Origin: Rhodobacter sp.
GTDB lineage: Bacteria; Pseudomonadota; Alphaproteobacteria; Rhodobacterales; Rhodobacteraceae
Assembly: GCA_003536295.1 (NCBI GenBank)
Contig: DPZQ01000229.1
Location: forward strand, 1 to 5,246
Reading direction: 5' to 3'
Length of the DNA stretch: 5,246 nucleotides
Below are positions 4,388 through 5,246 of this stretch, piece by piece. Each line of letters starts with the position of its first letter. The first letter of the stretch is position 1. The position numbers and the translations under genes were made by a program. The notes beneath the pieces are model-generated. The model was given only the letters and a program-made list of their open reading frames with translations, did no database searches and was not told the origin of the DNA.

Positions 4388-5246
4388 GCGACCAGACTTT
4401 CCGCTTTTTTCAGGTCAACGCTGACCAGCTGGCTAACGCCTTGCTCGCCCATGGTCACGCCAAATAATCGGTTCATGCGCGACATCGTCACCGCATGGTG
4501 GGTAATGACCAAAAAGCGCGTTTCGGTGCGGCGGGTCATTTCATCAAGCAAATCACAAAAACGCGTGACATTGGCGTCATCAAGGGGGGCGTCCACCTCG
4601 TCTAGCACGCAGATCGGGGCGGGGTTGGCCAAAAACACTGCAAAAATCAACGCCATTGCCGTAAGCGTTTGCTCCCCCCCCGACAAAAGTGACAAAACGG
4701 CCAGTTTTTTGCCAGGTGGTTGACACATGATCTCAAGCCCAGCTTCCAACGGATCATCACTTTCAACCAAGACCAAACGCGCCTCACCACCGCCAAACAG
4801 ATGGGTGAAAAGATTACCGAATGAGGCATTCACCTGCTCAAAGGCCGTTAAAAGACGCTCGCGTCCCTCTTTGTTCAAACCCGCAATGCCAGCACGTAAG
4901 GTCTTGATGGCCCCTTCAAGATCTTGTTTTTCTTTGGTTAGATTATTGAACTCTTCTTGCACGGTCTTGGCATCTTCTTCAGCCCGCAGGTTTACAGCCC
5001 CCAATGACTCTCGCTGACGTTTTAGGCGATTGACCTCAATATCCAAGGTTTCGGCGTCGGGCATCTGATCGGGGTCTGTGCCCAATGTGGTCAAAAGCTC
5101 TTGCGGTTCACAGTCCATTTCTTCGCAGATCCGCTCAGCACTATAGGTCAGCGTTTCGTGTGCCGCATCCATACGCGCTTCGGCGCGGGCTCGGCCCTCA
5201 CGCGCCTCCGAGGCGATGCGTTCACTCTCGCGCTCGGCGTCAAAGG
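4384..5246 (-). CDS. smc: Chromosome segregation protein SMC, C-terminal part
   Basis: This is the C-terminal 286 residues of the SMC ATPase, which with ScpA and ScpB organises and segregates the chromosome. The frame is still open at base 5246, so the N-terminal head, hinge and most of the coiled coil lie to the right. The fragment begins with Arg/Glu/Ala-rich coiled coil (5246 to about 4870, with LKRQRESLGAVNLRAEED inside) and passes into the C-terminal ATPase lobe. That lobe shows FxHLFGGGEARL, the ABC signature LSLLSGGEQ (the LSGGEQ codons are 4669-4686), Walker B and D-loop ICVLDEVDAPLDDAN (4570-4614), and the H-switch VITHH near 4495-4509. All expected C-lobe residues are present. The ATG at 5170-5172 is internal, not the start. 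It converges with the transglycosylase gene; the two stop codons overlap in TTAA at 4384-4387. The signature codons include a run of eight G. Confidence 0.97.
   Translation of the reverse strand, partial: FDAERESERIASEAREGRARAEARMDAAHETLTYSAERICEEMDCEPQELLTTLGTDPDQMPDAETLDIEVNRLKRQRESLGAVNLRAEEDAKTVQEEFNNLTKEKQDLEGAIKTLRAGIAGLNKEGRERLLTAFEQVNASFGNLFTHLFGGGEARLVLVESDDPLEAGLEIMCQPPGKKLAVLSLLSGGEQTLTAMALIFAVFLANPAPICVLDEVDAPLDDANVTRFCDLLDEMTRRTETRFLVITHHAVTMSRMNRLFGVTMGEQGVSQLVSVDLKKAESLVA

Noticed and set aside
4451..5017. Two plus-strand frames of 90 and 96 codons opposite smc
   Set aside because: Both are Ser/Arg/Pro-rich antisense shadows of strongly conserved SMC motifs.

Overview
This window looks like core chromosome of an alphaproteobacterium, most likely Rhodobacterales/roseobacter group. 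The case rests on an aerobic-style cobalamin pair (cobC-cobD), a MltB-type lytic transglycosylase with a C-terminal peptidoglycan-binding domain, an alphaproteobacterial-looking SMC C-terminus, and two small proteins resembling uncharacterised Rhodobacterales families. Base composition is moderate, with AT-rich gaps. Taxonomy is inferred from protein character, not from a marker gene.

Layout, left to right. (1) The last 92 residues of a MalY/PatB-type PLP enzyme run off the left edge on the + strand. (2) A 116-residue protein of unknown function lies on the - strand and converges on it with 4 bases between the stop codons. (3) Next is an AT-rich, low-coding stretch of about 660 bases. Its left half holds the decayed remains of a small response-regulator-like gene (- strand; frameshift, in-frame TAG, no start). 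Its right half holds a strong 13-bp imperfect inverted repeat and a TTAA-N7-TTAA motif of the CtrA type. (4) cobC and cobD follow on the + strand, overlapping by ATGA. They encode L-threonine-O-3-phosphate decarboxylase and adenosylcobinamide-phosphate synthase: the first makes the aminopropanol phosphate that the second attaches to adenosylcobyric acid. (5) A secreted MltB-family lytic transglycosylase starts 41 bases after cobD on the + strand. (6) The C-terminal part of smc, on the - strand, runs off the right edge. Its stop codon and the transglycosylase stop codon share one TTAA tetranucleotide.

The cobalamin pair is the only clear pathway unit. The transglycosylase may be co-transcribed with it because of the small gap, but is functionally unrelated. 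No mobile element, tRNA, rRNA, CRISPR array or riboswitch was recognised, and nothing here amounts to a new multi-gene system. The parts most worth a second look are the pseudogene and the inverted repeat beside it, a 13-bp perfect tandem repeat inside cobC, and hairpins and homopolymers inside coding sequence.
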